64,000 bases of DNA, from contig NZ_MAFQ01000003.1 in assembly GCF_002013895.1 (NCBI RefSeq), positions 360,034 through 424,033 on the forward strand. The letters are read 5' to 3'. The translations under genes and the position numbers were made by a program. The stretch comes from Mycobacteroides franklinii. GTDB lineage: Bacteria > Actinomycetota > Actinomycetes > Mycobacteriales > Mycobacteriaceae. The notes under the pieces were generated by a model, which ran no database searches, was not told the DNA's origin, and was given only the letters and a program-made list of their open reading frames with translations. Positions 8,507-18,429 of the stretch are shown here, in pieces (the first letter of the stretch is position 1; each line of letters opens with the position of its first letter).

Positions 8507-9835
8507 CTATGGCGCTGGATTCAGACCATAGAGCAAAAACTGCGTGATGGCTTGCGCATACTCGTCGACGTGGTCTGTCCGGCCGTTGTCATCGACAATC
8601 AGGGTGACGGCACCCACCAACAGCGACACGAAGGCCTGCCCCAGGAACTCGGTGTCCATCGACGGGTTGATGCGGTCCGCGCCGATCATCGAGAACACCG
8701 ACTGCTCGCTGCGCACCGAGGCAAAGCGGAAGAACTGGATAATGGACTGAAGCGCTTCCGAGTCCACTCCGGCGGCCTCGGTACACACGAAGATCAACGC
8801 GGGCAACCGACCGGCCACCGCCTCCAATGCATTCCTAAATCCTTGTGCAAGAGCGTGTTCGATATCGCGGCGGGCATCGAGTCGGGCAACCGTCCTGGAC
8901 AGGGCCGGTTCCATCGCCGAGAATTCGCGGACCATCAGCGCATCGAGCAAGTCGCGCTTGTTTTGGTAGTAGTTGTAGAACGTGCCGTGGCTGACCCCGA
9001 GTCTTTCCACGATCTCATTCACCCCGACGGCGTGATAGCCGTCGGACAGGAAGCATTCGAGCGCGGCATCGAGAAGCTCATTGCGCCGGTCGGCCGCGAC
9101 AGGCAACGGAACATGTCCGGAGTCAACGGCTTCCGCCGACCCGTGTCCCTCCCCCAGTTCCAGGCTCACACCGTCGCGCAGGATGCCCTTCTCCGCGATC
9201 AGCGACGCGGTGCTCACGAAACGTTCCCGGGTACCGGGGTTGTCGTGCCGGCTTTGGGCGAGTAGGAAACCCGGCAGGACCAGTGCCGGCAGCAGCCGCG
9301 CCAGCACGGTGTGGTTCTGGGCATCCTCCGGGAGCCAGCCGGCCCGGCTACCGGACTCCAAGCCCCGCTGCACGTACGAGTCGAGCATCCCCTGGATGCC
9401 GACGACTCGCTGCTTGAGCTCCTTGTCGGCCGCGGCCGACTGCACCGTCAGGAGTTTCAGCAGCGCGGGTTCCCGGTCAACCAGTGCGTAGAGGCGGCGG
9501 CCGCCCTCCATGATGATGTCGTTGCGTTCCTCGATACCCGCCGTGCCGCCGACGACGTCGAAGAAATCATCGAGTGCCAGGGTGTCGATGAGCCGTTCCA
9601 CGCCATAGTCGAAAACCAGGTCGAGGACCTCGCGCTTGCTGTCGACATACCGATAGACGGTGCCCTGCCCCATACCCGCGCGGGTCGCGATATCGGACAT
9701 GCTGGTCTGCTCGTAGCCGTTTTCGGTGAAGGCCGCGAAAGCCGCGTCCACGATCTGCTGACGCCGCTTGTCGGCAAGTCCGGACACCGGGGGCCGTCCT
9801 CGGCGAGGGGGCTCCTGCGGCACTAGCTGCTCCAT
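8507..9835 (-). CDS. Double TetR-family transcriptional regulator (two TetR units in one chain)
   Basis: 442 residues, about twice the usual TetR length. The first helix-turn-helix (TSMSDIATRAGMGQGTVYRY, about residues 44-63) and the second (VGVNEIVERLGVSHGTFYNY, about 268-287) are each followed by a helical ligand/dimer domain. Single TetR proteins dimerise to read a palindrome; this chain may do so as a pseudo-dimer or read two operators. It lies upstream of the AarF-type gene on the same strand with a 73-base gap. The fused arrangement is read directly from one uninterrupted frame. Confidence 0.85.
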   Translation of the reverse strand: MEQLVPQEPPRRGRPPVSGLADKRRQQIVDAAFAAFTENGYEQTSMSDIATRAGMGQGTVYRYVDSKREVLDLVFDYGVERLIDTLALDDFFDVVGGTAGIEERNDIIMEGGRRLYALVDREPALLKLLTVQSAAADKELKQRVVGIQGMLDSYVQRGLESGSRAGWLPEDAQNHTVLARLLPALVLPGFLLAQSRHDNPGTRERFVSTASLIAEKGILRDGVSLELGEGHGSAEAVDSGHVPLPVAADRRNELLDAALECFLSDGYHAVGVNEIVERLGVSHGTFYNYYQNKRDLLDALMVREFSAMEPALSRTVARLDARRDIEHALAQGFRNALEAVAGRLPALIFVCTEAAGVDSEALQSIIQFFRFASVRSEQSVFSMIGADRINPSMDTEFLGQAFVSLLVGAVTLIVDDNGRTDHVDEYAQAITQFLLYGLNPAP

Positions 9836-9902
9836 CGACGTGTCCGACCTAACCAGGGCGCACAGATCTGAGCGCCTCGTTGCCGTCCGAGTCTAAACGC
9901 CT

Positions 9903-9917
9903 CCGGGTCAGACCCGG
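9903..9917 (-). terminator. Hairpin after regX3
   Basis: Perfect 7-bp inverted repeat CCGGGTC/GACCCGG with a 1-base centre, 6 bases after the regX3 stop. It would end the senX3-regX3 transcript; there is only a short T run (GTTTAG) after it. Confidence 0.5.
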
Positions 9918-9922
9918 CGAAC

Positions 9923-10609
9923 TCAGCCTTCGAGTTTGTAGCCCAATCCGCGCACCGTGACCAGGTGCACCGGATTGGCCGGATCAGCCTCGATCTTGGA
10001 CCGCAGCCGCTTGACGTGCACGTCGAGGGTCTTGGTGTCGCCCACATAGTCCGCGCCCCAGACCCGATCAATCAGCTGACCGCGGGTGAGCACCCGGCCA
10101 CTGTTGCGGATCAGGTATTCCAGCAAGTCGAATTCCTTGAGCGGCAGGGTGATCGCTTCCCCATTCACCGAGACGGTGTGCCGGTCGACATCCATGCGCA
10201 CCGGCCCGGCCTCCAGCACCCCGTCACCGGAGGCGGTCTCTTCGGAGTCCGAGCCGCGACGCAGCACCGCGCGAATGCGGGCGATGAGCTCACGTGCCGA
10301 GTACGGCTTGGTCACGTAATCGTCGGCGCCCAGCTCCAGCCCGACGACCTTGTCGATCTCGCTGTCGCGTGCGGTCACCATGATCACCGGGACGCTGGAC
10401 TTGGCACGCAGTTGCTTGCACACATCGGTGCCGCTCATCCCCGGCAGCATGAGGTCCAGCAGCACGATATCGGCGCCGGCGCGCTCGAATTCGGCGAGCG
10501 CGGAGGGACCGTCGTTCACGATGGTCGCCTCGAAACCCTCCTTACGCAGCAGGAAGGCCAGTGGATCGGCCAGCGAGTCTTCGTCCTCAACAATCAAGAC
10601 ACTGGTCAT
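9923..10609 (-). CDS. regX3: Two-component response regulator RegX3
   Basis: 228 residues, OmpR/PhoB family. The receiver domain has the acidic pair EDED (residues 8-11), the phospho-acceptor Asp in LLDLMLPG near 52, and Lys in VTKPYS near 101. A winged-helix DNA-binding domain with RGLGYK follows at the C-terminus. In mycobacteria RegX3 with SenX3 controls the response to low phosphate. Its ATG overlaps the senX3 TGA by 4 bases, so there is no intergenic repeat of the kind known between the M. tuberculosis genes. Identity also follows from the neighbouring gpm1. Confidence 0.96.
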   Translation of the reverse strand: MTSVLIVEDEDSLADPLAFLLRKEGFEATIVNDGPSALAEFERAGADIVLLDLMLPGMSGTDVCKQLRAKSSVPVIMVTARDSEIDKVVGLELGADDYVTKPYSARELIARIRAVLRRGSDSEETASGDGVLEAGPVRMDVDRHTVSVNGEAITLPLKEFDLLEYLIRNSGRVLTRGQLIDRVWGADYVGDTKTLDVHVKRLRSKIEADPANPVHLVTVRGLGYKLEG

Positions 10610-11916
10610 CGACGTACATGTTCCTCTCGTGAAGTCGCTTTGTGCTCTTCGCGTAAGCGGCTGATAGGTACTTGTGGTGCGGCGTGATTACTCGCATCTT
10701 TGCGAGGCGTGCTCTGGTCGGAGGGTAGGTGCGCTTCGGTGTCCTCGACGTCGTCCTGATCCTCGTACACGGGCAGAGACAGCGTGAAGGTCGATCCCGT
10801 GCCCGGCTGGCTCCACAACTTGATGGCGCCATTGTGGTTGGCCGCCACATGCTTGACGATCGCCAGCCCAAGCCCGGTGCCGCCGGTGTCGCGGGAGCGC
10901 GCCTTGTCGACCCGGAAGAACCGTTCGAAGACGCGCTCCTGATGTTCCTTGGCGATCCCGATGCCACGGTCGGTGACGGCGATCTCGATTTTGTCGCCGC
11001 GGCGCCGGCGGCTGATCGACACCGGCGATCCCTGTGGCGAGTAGGCGACCGCATTGGCCACCAGATTGCTGATCGCGGTGATGAGCAGGGTGGGGTCGCC
11101 GCGCACCTCAAAGCCGCTGGGTGCGTCGGTGGTGACCGCGATATCGGCGTTCTCTGCCGCCACCTTGGACCGGCTCATCGCCTCGGACACCACGAAGTCG
11201 ACGTCGACGACCTCCAGGTCGGGCAGCTTTTCGGCCCCCTGCAGCCGCGAGAGCGCGATGAGTTCGGTGACCATGTTGCCGAGACGGCGAGACTCCGCGA
11301 GCACCTGTTCGCCGAAATGCCGCACGGTCTCGGGGTCATCGGAGGACTCCAGCAGCGCCTCGGCGAGCACGCCCATCGCGCCGACGGGCGTCTTGAGCTC
11401 GTGGCTGACGTTGGCCACGAAATCGCGGCGGGTGGCCTCCATGCGGACATGCTCGGAGTCGTCGTCGACGTAGATGACCACCCAGCGGGTATCGGCGTCG
11501 GAAAGCCTGCGTACGTGACCGCGCAGAGAGAACCCCGCACGGCCCGGCGCCTTCGGCTTGGTGGTCAGGTCCACTTCCACGGCCTCACCGGTGACCAATG
11601 TCCGCTGCGCGGCATTCCATGCGTGCTCGTCGAGTTGACGGTCGCGCACCAGGCCGAGTTCGCGGGCGCGGGCGTTGACCAGGACCACATCCTGATGCTT
11701 GTCCACGACGACGATTCCCGTCGGCGCGATGGCGACGATGCGCTCCAGCATCTGCGAGACCGTCAGACCTGTCTGGGCTACATCGGAACCCTTCCGGGTC
11801 TTCCGGAGGGTCGGGGAGCGCCGTGAGTACCAGACGCCCAGCGCCGCACCCGCAGCAAGCGCCGCGACGGCTGCGATCGTCACGATCACAACCAGAGAGC
11901 CCGATGCGGCGGTCAC
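10606..11916 (-). CDS. senX3: Sensor histidine kinase SenX3
   Basis: 436 residues. One N-terminal membrane segment (about residues 6-28) is followed by a PAS-like region starting at [15 protein letters not shown], then the dimerisation/phosphoacceptor helix with NVSHELKTP and a catalytic ATPase domain with DRGIGI and GLGLAIV boxes. The layout and sequence motifs match mycobacterial SenX3, which phosphorylates RegX3 under phosphate limitation. The start is a GTG preceded by TACGCT at 6 bases, consistent with a leaderless mRNA. Confidence 0.96.
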   Translation of the reverse strand: MTAASGSLVVIVTIAAVAALAAGAALGVWYSRRSPTLRKTRKGSDVAQTGLTVSQMLERIVAIAPTGIVVVDKHQDVVLVNARARELGLVRDRQLDEHAWNAAQRTLVTGEAVEVDLTTKPKAPGRAGFSLRGHVRRLSDADTRWVVIYVDDDSEHVRMEATRRDFVANVSHELKTPVGAMGVLAEALLESSDDPETVRHFGEQVLAESRRLGNMVTELIALSRLQGAEKLPDLEVVDVDFVVSEAMSRSKVAAENADIAVTTDAPSGFEVRGDPTLLITAISNLVANAVAYSPQGSPVSISRRRRGDKIEIAVTDRGIGIAKEHQERVFERFFRVDKARSRDTGGTGLGLAIVKHVAANHNGAIKLWSQPGTGSTFTLSLPVYEDQDDVEDTEAHLPSDQSTPRKDASNHAAPQVPISRLREEHKATSREEHVRR

Positions 11917-11922
11917 GCGAAA

Positions 11923-11928
11923 AGCGTA
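11923..11928 (-). promoter_or_regulatory. -10 element for leaderless senX3 transcript
   Basis: TACGCT on the minus strand fits TANNNT and lies 6 nt before the senX3 GTG, where transcription could start at the start codon itself. Confidence 0.45.
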
Positions 11929-12066
11929 CGCATTCGGTGAACGTCACCCCAGCAGCGTGCGGCTAAATGCCGAGCAAGTCACATATTCCCGCACAGGTGT
12001 TAGGCGTGCGTTTACCGATTATTCGCCAATTGGCGAACTTTTGGTGGGGCCAGACTCTCGGTGAGG

Positions 12067-12837
12067 CTATTTCGCGCCCTGGTTGGCTACCGCCGCGGCG
12101 CCTGCGGCCGCGGCCTCCGGGTCCAGGTAGACCCCACCCGGAGTGATCGGTTTGAGGTTCTCGTCGAGGTCGTACCGCAACGGAATGCCCGTGGGAATGT
12201 TCAGGCCGACGATCTCCTCGTCGGAGATCCCGTCGAGGTACTTCACCAGTGCGCGCAGCGAATTACCGTGAGCGGCAACGAGAACTGTCCTACCCGCGCG
12301 CAGCTCCGGCACGATGGAGTCTTCGTAGTACGGCACGAACCGCGCCACCACATCGGCCAGACATTCGGTGAGCGGCCCGCCGTCGATATCGGCGTAGCGG
12401 GGATCCTGGTCCTGGCTGTAGTGGCTGCCACGCTCGATGGGCGGCGGCGGGGTGTCGTAGCTGCGGCGCCAGGCCATGAACTGGTCCTCGCCGTACTTGG
12501 CCTTGGTTTCCGCCTTGTCCAGCCCCTGTAGCGCACCGTAGTGGCGCTCATTGAGGCGCCAATCGCGCACCACCGGGATCCACAGCCGGTCGGCCGTGTC
12601 GAGGGCCAAGTGCGCGGTGTTGATCGCGCGACGCAGCAGCGAGGTGAACAGAATGTCCGGCAGCAGCCCCTGCTGAGCGAGCAGCTCACCACCACGCTGC
12701 GCCTCGGACCTGCCTTTTTCGGTCAGGTCGACATCGACCCAGCCGGTGAAGAGGTTCTTGGCGTTCCACTGGCTCTCGCCGTGGCGCAGCAGGATCAGGG
12801 TGGCCCCGTTTGACTGACTGGAGGTCTCGCCGCTCAT
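12067..12837 (-). CDS. gpm1: 2,3-bisphosphoglycerate-dependent phosphoglycerate mutase
   Basis: 256 residues, the usual size. The phosphohistidine motif LRHGESQWN is at residues 17-25, followed by [22 protein letters not shown] and [10 protein letters not shown], all diagnostic for dPGM. It interconverts 3- and 2-phosphoglycerate in glycolysis. Its place next to senX3-regX3 matches the M. tuberculosis order (Rv0489-Rv0491). TAAGGT lies 7 nt before the ATG, so this gene too may be leaderless. Confidence 0.97.
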   Translation of the reverse strand: MSGETSSQSNGATLILLRHGESQWNAKNLFTGWVDVDLTEKGRSEAQRGGELLAQQGLLPDILFTSLLRRAINTAHLALDTADRLWIPVVRDWRLNERHYGALQGLDKAETKAKYGEDQFMAWRRSYDTPPPPIERGSHYSQDQDPRYADIDGGPLTECLADVVARFVPYYEDSIVPELRAGRTVLVAAHGNSLRALVKYLDGISDEEIVGLNIPTGIPLRYDLDENLKPITPGGVYLDPEAAAAGAAAVANQGAK

Positions 12838-12844
12838 GCGCGTT

Positions 12845-12850
12845 ACCTTA
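12845..12850 (-). promoter_or_regulatory. -10 element for gpm1
   Basis: TAAGGT (TANNNT) on the minus strand, 7 nt before the gpm1 ATG. There is no Shine-Dalgarno sequence between the two. Confidence 0.45.
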
Positions 12851-12893
12851 TCTACTCGCGCTTCGGTTCGATACAGCGATACCCGGCGCTGGT

Positions 12894-14462
12894 TTAGACA
12901 ACGGCCTGGTCAGCAGCCACCGCCACGGCCCGCACCTGCTCGGCCCGCCCCTCAAACGCGTAGTCATGGAGCGGAAACGTGCGCGACGAGCGGCGCGCGG
13001 CCTGCGTGGACATGGGCCGGATGTACGCGGACTCGCCGTTGTGGTCGAAGTAGTAGCTGTTGGCAGAGGCGCAGTTGCCGACTTGGAACAACGAGGTGGC
13101 ATACCGGCCACGAACCTGTTCGGTCCAGTCCACCGCCGCCTGCCGGCGTACTTCGACATCGGTAGCGCCCAGGCGCTGCGCCTCGGCGATCACCCGGCTG
13201 ATGTGCGCGCCCGCCGTGTCCACGACGCTGTGCCACGTGCCGCCGGTCCATCCGTAGTGCCCGAACACCTGGAAGTAGTTGGGCAATCCGGGAGTGGAGA
13301 TGCCGTGATAGCTCTCCGGCAGCTGGTGCGCGTAGAAGTCGCCGAGGTCAAACCCGTGGCGCCCGGTGACCGGGGTGTCCCGGTAGATCTGCGGGTCGTA
13401 GAACAACCGGAATCCGGTCGCGAGCACGAGGACGTCGACGGGGCGTTCGCGCCCGTCACGCGTGCGAATCCCGGCCCGGGTGATGGTCTCGATCGGATCG
13501 GTGATGAGGTCGACATTGTCCCGATTGAAGGTCTGCAGATAGGAACTGGAGACCGCGGGGCGCTTGCAACCGAAGTCGTAGTCCGGAGTGAGTTTGGCGC
13601 GAAGCTCCTTGTCCGGCACTGCCATCCGATAGGTCACGTTACGCAGGAAGCTCGACACCGCCTGTGGGATGACCTTGACGTTCGCGTAGTACATGACGCC
13701 GTACACCAGCACCCCGGCGTAGACGAGTTCCAGCCCTTCCTGCAGCAGCCGCTGGGCGAGGGGCACCCGACGGAAGAAGGTCTTGACGGCCCCGGGCGTG
13801 GTGGGGTCGAACTTGGGAAAGATCCAGATCGGCGTGCGCTGATAGACATCGAGGTGGCCTACTTCGGGCGCGATCTCCGGAATGATCTGTACGGCACTCG
13901 CTCCGGTGCCGATGATGGCGACGCGCTTGCCCGCCAGGTCGACACTCTGATCCCAGGACGCCGATTTCACGATCGTGCCCGCGAAGTCGTCCAGGCCGGG
14001 GAGTTCCGCCGGTTTGGGTTCTGGGAATGGACCGGCCGCCACGATGACGAACCGCGCGGTCACGTCCTTGCCGTTGACCTTCATGCGCCAAAGATCGGCG
14101 TCGTCGTCCCAATGGCGTTCCCCCACTTCACTGTTGAAGCGAATAAGTTCACGCACACCGAAATCGTCGGTCAACCGCTCGACATACGCCAGCACCTCCG
14201 GGCCCTTGGCGTAGAACCGGGACCAGTCGGGGTTGCAGGCTTCCCGGAACTGATATGCCTGCGCGGGGACATCGACGCCGATACCGGGATACACATTGTC
14301 GCGCCAGGTTCCGCCGACGCCGGCGGCCCGCTCGAAGATGGTGACATCCGTGACGCCGGCCCGCAGCAGGTCGCGGGCCACCCCGATGCCGGACAGACCG
14401 GCACCGATGATCACCACCTGATGATCGGGCCCCCGCATGGGCTTACGACGTCGCGCGCTCAT
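12894..14462 (-). CDS. Flavin-containing monooxygenase, Baeyer-Villiger type
   Basis: 522 residues from the ATG at 14462, which overlaps the stop of the di-iron protein gene by 4 bases; the frame is open further upstream but that part would lie inside the neighbour. FAD motif [12 protein letters not shown] at residues 16-27, [11 protein letters not shown] near 50, NADPH motif VAIIGTGAS near 180, LATGFRLF in the second half. The fingerprint reads [11 protein letters not shown], with Lys in place of His. It is the third intact FMO in the window and the last gene of the second oxidation cluster. Confidence 0.9.
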   Translation of the reverse strand: MSARRRKPMRGPDHQVVIIGAGLSGIGVARDLLRAGVTDVTIFERAAGVGGTWRDNVYPGIGVDVPAQAYQFREACNPDWSRFYAKGPEVLAYVERLTDDFGVRELIRFNSEVGERHWDDDADLWRMKVNGKDVTARFVIVAAGPFPEPKPAELPGLDDFAGTIVKSASWDQSVDLAGKRVAIIGTGASAVQIIPEIAPEVGHLDVYQRTPIWIFPKFDPTTPGAVKTFFRRVPLAQRLLQEGLELVYAGVLVYGVMYYANVKVIPQAVSSFLRNVTYRMAVPDKELRAKLTPDYDFGCKRPAVSSSYLQTFNRDNVDLITDPIETITRAGIRTRDGRERPVDVLVLATGFRLFYDPQIYRDTPVTGRHGFDLGDFYAHQLPESYHGISTPGLPNYFQVFGHYGWTGGTWHSVVDTAGAHISRVIAEAQRLGATDVEVRRQAAVDWTEQVRGRYATSLFQVGNCASANSYYFDHNGESAYIRPMSTQAARRSSRTFPLHDYAFEGRAEQVRAVAVAADQAVV

Positions 14463-15388
14463 GCCGTTGCCTCGTAGGTGAGCTCCTTGGACCAGGACGG
14501 CTGCGCCGGAAGCCATTTACGCGGAATGTGGTCAGAGGCCTTGACCATGGAGTTGGCCAAGTAGTGATAGGGGTGATCGGGGTTGATGACCCACTGGGAG
14601 CCCTTCTTCAAGAACCGGTAGATGAACAGCCGGGTCCCCTTGCCGCGGTCTCCGACGTTGGAGAAGCGGTTCATCGCGTCGTACAGCCGCTGTTCACTCA
14701 GCCCCATCGCCACGATGTTGTTGCGAATCCGGTTGATGAGCGGAATCCCGGCACCCAGCCCCACCAAACCTGCGACCAGGAAGGAGGGGCTGACCAACGT
14801 GCCGACGTTCTCGATGACGGCCCGGCGCATCGGCCCCTGTCCCATCATGTCGAGGACGTGGAAATCGACTGCGAGGTGCCGAGATTCGTCGGAGTTGATA
14901 TGCCGGAACGCATCGTGGCAGATCGGGTCCTGCACCTCCTCGAGGAGGAACTTCAGCAGCGCGCCGTCGAGCGCCACCTCAAGCAGCGGGATGACCGTGC
15001 CGAGGACCGTCAGCGAGAGACCGTCCGAATACTTGTCCAACCATTCGATGGCCAAGCGCACGTTGATGTTCGGCTCGGGGATCTCATCCTCCTTGAGCAT
15101 CCCCCAACGCCTCATGAGTGCGAGTTCGGCGTTGGCGTGCTTCTGCTCTTCGGCGTGGAAGTAGCGGTAGATCTCGGCAAGCGTGGGGTCCGGCGCCTTC
15201 TTGGCCAGCGCGGCGAACCCACGCGCGCCGATGTTCTCGATCCACACCAGGTCTGCCATGAAGCTCTTGAGCTTGGGCCACAGTTCGGGGCTGATGGTCT
15301 CGGCGCCGGGCGCATCCCAGTCGACGTCCGCGAGCGCCCACTGCTTGTCCTTGATGGTCTGCAGCATGTCTTCCAATACAACGGCCAT
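14459..15388 (-). CDS. Ferritin-like di-iron protein (AurF/oxygenase-like)
   Basis: 309 residues, mainly helical. Metal-ligand motifs are visible: E..H in YFHAEEQKHANAEL (about residues 84-97), further Glu in PLLEVALDG near 137-143, and ESRHLAVDFH near 172. This pattern of carboxylate and His ligands is typical of di-iron N-oxygenases, desaturases and hydroxylases. The second of two near ATGs is chosen because AGGAGG lies 7 bases before it. It is positioned between the FMO-hydrolase fusion and an FMO, which suggests oxygenation of the same substrate class. Substrate unknown. Confidence 0.75.
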   Translation of the reverse strand: MAVVLEDMLQTIKDKQWALADVDWDAPGAETISPELWPKLKSFMADLVWIENIGARGFAALAKKAPDPTLAEIYRYFHAEEQKHANAELALMRRWGMLKEDEIPEPNINVRLAIEWLDKYSDGLSLTVLGTVIPLLEVALDGALLKFLLEEVQDPICHDAFRHINSDESRHLAVDFHVLDMMGQGPMRRAVIENVGTLVSPSFLVAGLVGLGAGIPLINRIRNNIVAMGLSEQRLYDAMNRFSNVGDRGKGTRLFIYRFLKKGSQWVINPDHPYHYLANSMVKASDHIPRKWLPAQPSWSKELTYEATA

Positions 15389-15400
15389 TGCCATTCCTCC

Positions 15401-17425
15401 TTATGCGGACTGCGCTGTGGTGGTTTCGACGTGGTCAGCGAGAGTCTGGGTGACAAATCTCCCTGCCGCACGCACGGCAGCTCCGGCCTCGGTGCTGAAC
15501 CGCGGGAGCGCCTGAAACACGTGGATCTGCCCCGGCCATACCTGCAGTTCACATTGCCCACCGGTACGGGTGATCATGAGTTCGAGATGTTCGGCGTCGG
15601 CGGCCATCATCTCGCGGCCACCTACCTGAATCAGGGTGGGCGGCAACACTGTTCCCGGTACCAGAGAGATCCGCAGCCGGGGATCGCCCTCGTCCCGCCC
15701 CTGCGTGTACATGTCCACAAGACGCCGTGCGGCGGCGGCGGAGATGATCGGGTCCGGGGCATCACGTTCGCGTTCGGCCGACATCCCCAGCGTGAGATCC
15801 ATCAGCGGTGAGAACAGCACCATCGCTCCCGGTTGCGGTACCCCGAGCCGATGGTTCTCCGCGATGAGGTCCACCGCGAGATGTCCACCCGCCGAGTCGC
15901 CGGCGATCACAATGTCTTTGGCGGCGTACCCCTTCTCGAGAAGCCATTGGTAGGCCACCCGTACATCGTCGGCCGCCGCCGGGAACGGGTGCTCCGGCGC
16001 CAGCCGGTAATCGAGACTGAAGGCGGGCAACCCGGTGGCCCGGGACAGTCGCGCCACCAGCCTGCGATGTGTCCGGGGCGAGCACACCACGTATCCGCTG
16101 CCGTGAATGTAGAACAGGATCGGGCCATCGGGATCGCTGTTGGCGGTGTGCACCCACTCGCCCCGCAGATCGCGCTCTCTGACCCGCGAGATCCTGACAT
16201 CGTCAGGCATCGGACTACCGGCTGCCATGGTCCCGGCGACGACGCTGCGTGCCGCGGCGACCCCAAACCTGTTGAGCCGTACCCGATTGAACACCGGACG
16301 CAGCGCCAATCCGGTCAGTGCCGCTGTCGCCCGGGTGCGCCGGGACGCGGGCTGCACACCTGCGCTCAGGTCGGGGCGTATCGCACCCTTGACCCGCGCG
16401 GTCACCTTGTCCACCCGGCTGCGCACCCGCTGCACAGCATCCCTGCCCGGTTGCCGGCGGGGAGGGTCTGCCTGGAAGAGGTTCGGGAACCCCGCCACCG
16501 AAATATCGTCCAGCTCGGGCATTTCGCGACCGCCGATTCCCGTCACCGGGATTCTCGACGCCGCCATCTCCTCGGGCGCCGAAGCGAAAACGATCACATC
16601 GCAATGATGTTCAATGCCTTCGACACTCCGGATTCCCGCGGCGCTGAAGCGCGCGATGGGCCACGTGATCAATGTGCAATTGGGTGCCTGCAGCGCGGTG
16701 TAGAACTCGTCGGCGACCACCACATTGGGACGCCCGGTCAGGGGCAACGGCGTGAGCTGTCGGCGCGTCCATGGATCTTCGATGTGCTGGCGCAGATTGT
16801 TTCGCGCCAGCAGCTCGAGGATGCCCGCACGCTGGGGGCGCCGTCCCGCGAACCACGCCTGTCGCGCCGCATCCCTGACCGCCGGAACCTTCACCAGAAG
16901 CCGGGCAGCGCGAGTCTCCCGGCGCGGCAGTATCCAGTCCGGGGAGCTTTGAAAGAGCTTGACAGCGGCCGCCTCTCGCACGATCTCGGGAAGCAAGGTA
17001 GCTGCGGCGGCGCCGTTGCCGACCACAGCTACCCGCTTACCGGCCAGGACAACGTCTCTGAACTCCTGGCCTCGCACGACCGTCCCGGCATAGGCCTCCA
17101 TACCGGGAACCGTCGGATCTGCTTCTGATCGCGAGCCGATGGCCAGCACCACCGATCTCACCGACAGGTCTTCTCCCCCAGCGATGTCAACATTCCAGCG
17201 CCCGTCGACCTCGTCGTAGGCGAGCGCGGACACTTCCTGCCCGAGACGCACGTGCTTGCCCAGGTCGAACAGCCGGACGGTGTCGTCACGCCAGGTGCCG
17301 GCCTGCGCTTCGCCACGATCCAGCAGCACGAAGTTGTGGATGCCGGCACGCTTCAAACCGGCGGCCACACTCAGCCCGGTGAATCCGGCCCCGATGATGG
17401 CGGCATCTGCATGCATGGTCATCAC
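15401..17425 (-). CDS. Fusion of a shortened FMO domain and an alpha/beta hydrolase
   Basis: 674 residues in one frame. Residues 1 to ~340 are FMO-like: FAD motif AAIIGAGFTGL, AGTWRDD, and a second Rossmann motif VAVVGNGAAAA. The ~50 residues that normally follow GTWRDN (the YPG... segment) are absent, the ATGF motif reads FASAPEE, and the fingerprint is YAGTVVRGQEF. From ~440 on there is a full HSL-type hydrolase with HGSGY, GDSAGG and QIHVFQ. The hydrolase half looks active; the FMO half may be altered or structural. GTG start overlaps the SDR stop; an ATG one codon later is an alternative. Confidence 0.82.
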   Translation of the reverse strand: MMTMHADAAIIGAGFTGLSVAAGLKRAGIHNFVLLDRGEAQAGTWRDDTVRLFDLGKHVRLGQEVSALAYDEVDGRWNVDIAGGEDLSVRSVVLAIGSRSEADPTVPGMEAYAGTVVRGQEFRDVVLAGKRVAVVGNGAAAATLLPEIVREAAAVKLFQSSPDWILPRRETRAARLLVKVPAVRDAARQAWFAGRRPQRAGILELLARNNLRQHIEDPWTRRQLTPLPLTGRPNVVVADEFYTALQAPNCTLITWPIARFSAAGIRSVEGIEHHCDVIVFASAPEEMAASRIPVTGIGGREMPELDDISVAGFPNLFQADPPRRQPGRDAVQRVRSRVDKVTARVKGAIRPDLSAGVQPASRRTRATAALTGLALRPVFNRVRLNRFGVAAARSVVAGTMAAGSPMPDDVRISRVRERDLRGEWVHTANSDPDGPILFYIHGSGYVVCSPRTHRRLVARLSRATGLPAFSLDYRLAPEHPFPAAADDVRVAYQWLLEKGYAAKDIVIAGDSAGGHLAVDLIAENHRLGVPQPGAMVLFSPLMDLTLGMSAERERDAPDPIISAAAARRLVDMYTQGRDEGDPRLRISLVPGTVLPPTLIQVGGREMMAADAEHLELMITRTGGQCELQVWPGQIHVFQALPRFSTEAGAAVRAAGRFVTQTLADHVETTTAQSA

Positions 17426-18306
17426 CGCACATCCGCGCCGAGTAGTTCTTTGGCATCAACCGGCGACGGCATCAGCCGACCGATCAGGCCGGCACCCCAG
17501 CGGTAGGGGTTTGGGGTATGCCGTTTGAGGTGCCACACGAGCTTGGCGTCGAGCTGCGGGACGACGTAGAACCGTCCCCGATCGTGCGCATCGAGCGTGC
17601 CGCGCGCGATCCGTTCCGGCGAGACACCGGTGTACTTCATCACCGATGCGGCAAGGCCGCTGACCGAGCCGCTGATGCGGCCGTCGCTGACGATGTTGGT
17701 CTTGACGAACGTCGGGCACAGCACCGTGACCTTGACTCCGGAGCCACTCAGCTCGGCGGACAGCGTCTCCGATAGCGCCAGCACGCCCGCCTTGCTCACG
17801 TTATAGGCGGCCATCATGGGCGCGGCAGCGAAGCTCGCGGCCGAGGCGACGTTGATGATGCCACCGAAACGTTGCTCACGTAGCAGCGGAGTGAACACCT
17901 GACAGCCGTAGATGACACCCCACAGGTTGATGGCCAGGGTGCTCTCCCAATCGGACATCGACATCGTGCCCACCGGCAGCCCGCCGGTGCCGATCCCGGC
18001 GTTGTTGATCACCAGGTCCGCGGGCCGGCCCAACCAGCTCTCGGACACCCTGGCCAGCTCATTGATCTGCTCGTACGAGGTGACGTCGCAGGACACCGCG
18101 TGGGCTTGCCCACCACCGATCATCTCGACGGTCTCCTGCGCCCGGCCCAGGTCGATGTCAGCGCAGACGACGCGGCTGCCGCGTGCGGCGAGCGTCTGGG
18201 CGAAGGCGCGGCCAATGCCGCTGCCCGCACCGGTCACCACCGCACTCGCTCCGTAGCTGACCTTCGGACGTCGGCGCGGGTAGGCTCCCGCGTCGGGTGC
18301 CGTCAT
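17422..18306 (-). CDS. Short-chain dehydrogenase/reductase (SDR)
   Basis: 294 residues from the ATG at 18306. Cofactor motif TGAGSGIG near residue 26, NNAGIG near 102, and catalytic YNVSK near 173. GAAGGG lies about 6-9 bases before the chosen ATG; an ATG two codons earlier is possible. It is the first gene of the second oxidation cluster and leads directly into the FMO-hydrolase fusion. It parallels the SDR at 5127-5984 in both position and type. Probable role: alcohol/ketone interconversion before or after monooxygenation (inference). Confidence 0.88.
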   Translation of the reverse strand: MTAPDAGAYPRRRPKVSYGASAVVTGAGSGIGRAFAQTLAARGSRVVCADIDLGRAQETVEMIGGGQAHAVSCDVTSYEQINELARVSESWLGRPADLVINNAGIGTGGLPVGTMSMSDWESTLAINLWGVIYGCQVFTPLLREQRFGGIINVASAASFAAAPMMAAYNVSKAGVLALSETLSAELSGSGVKVTVLCPTFVKTNIVSDGRISGSVSGLAASVMKYTGVSPERIARGTLDAHDRGRFYVVPQLDAKLVWHLKRHTPNPYRWGAGLIGRLMPSPVDAKELLGADVR

Positions 18307-18429
18307 TGGCATCACCCTTCGCTTGTCGCTTACGCATGACATGTAAACGTAAATCAAGCGTGTGGCACACCCGGCCGCTTGTCAAGGGTGCGGCGAGATC
18401 AATGTCGGGTTAGTAGTCCCGCGCGGTGG

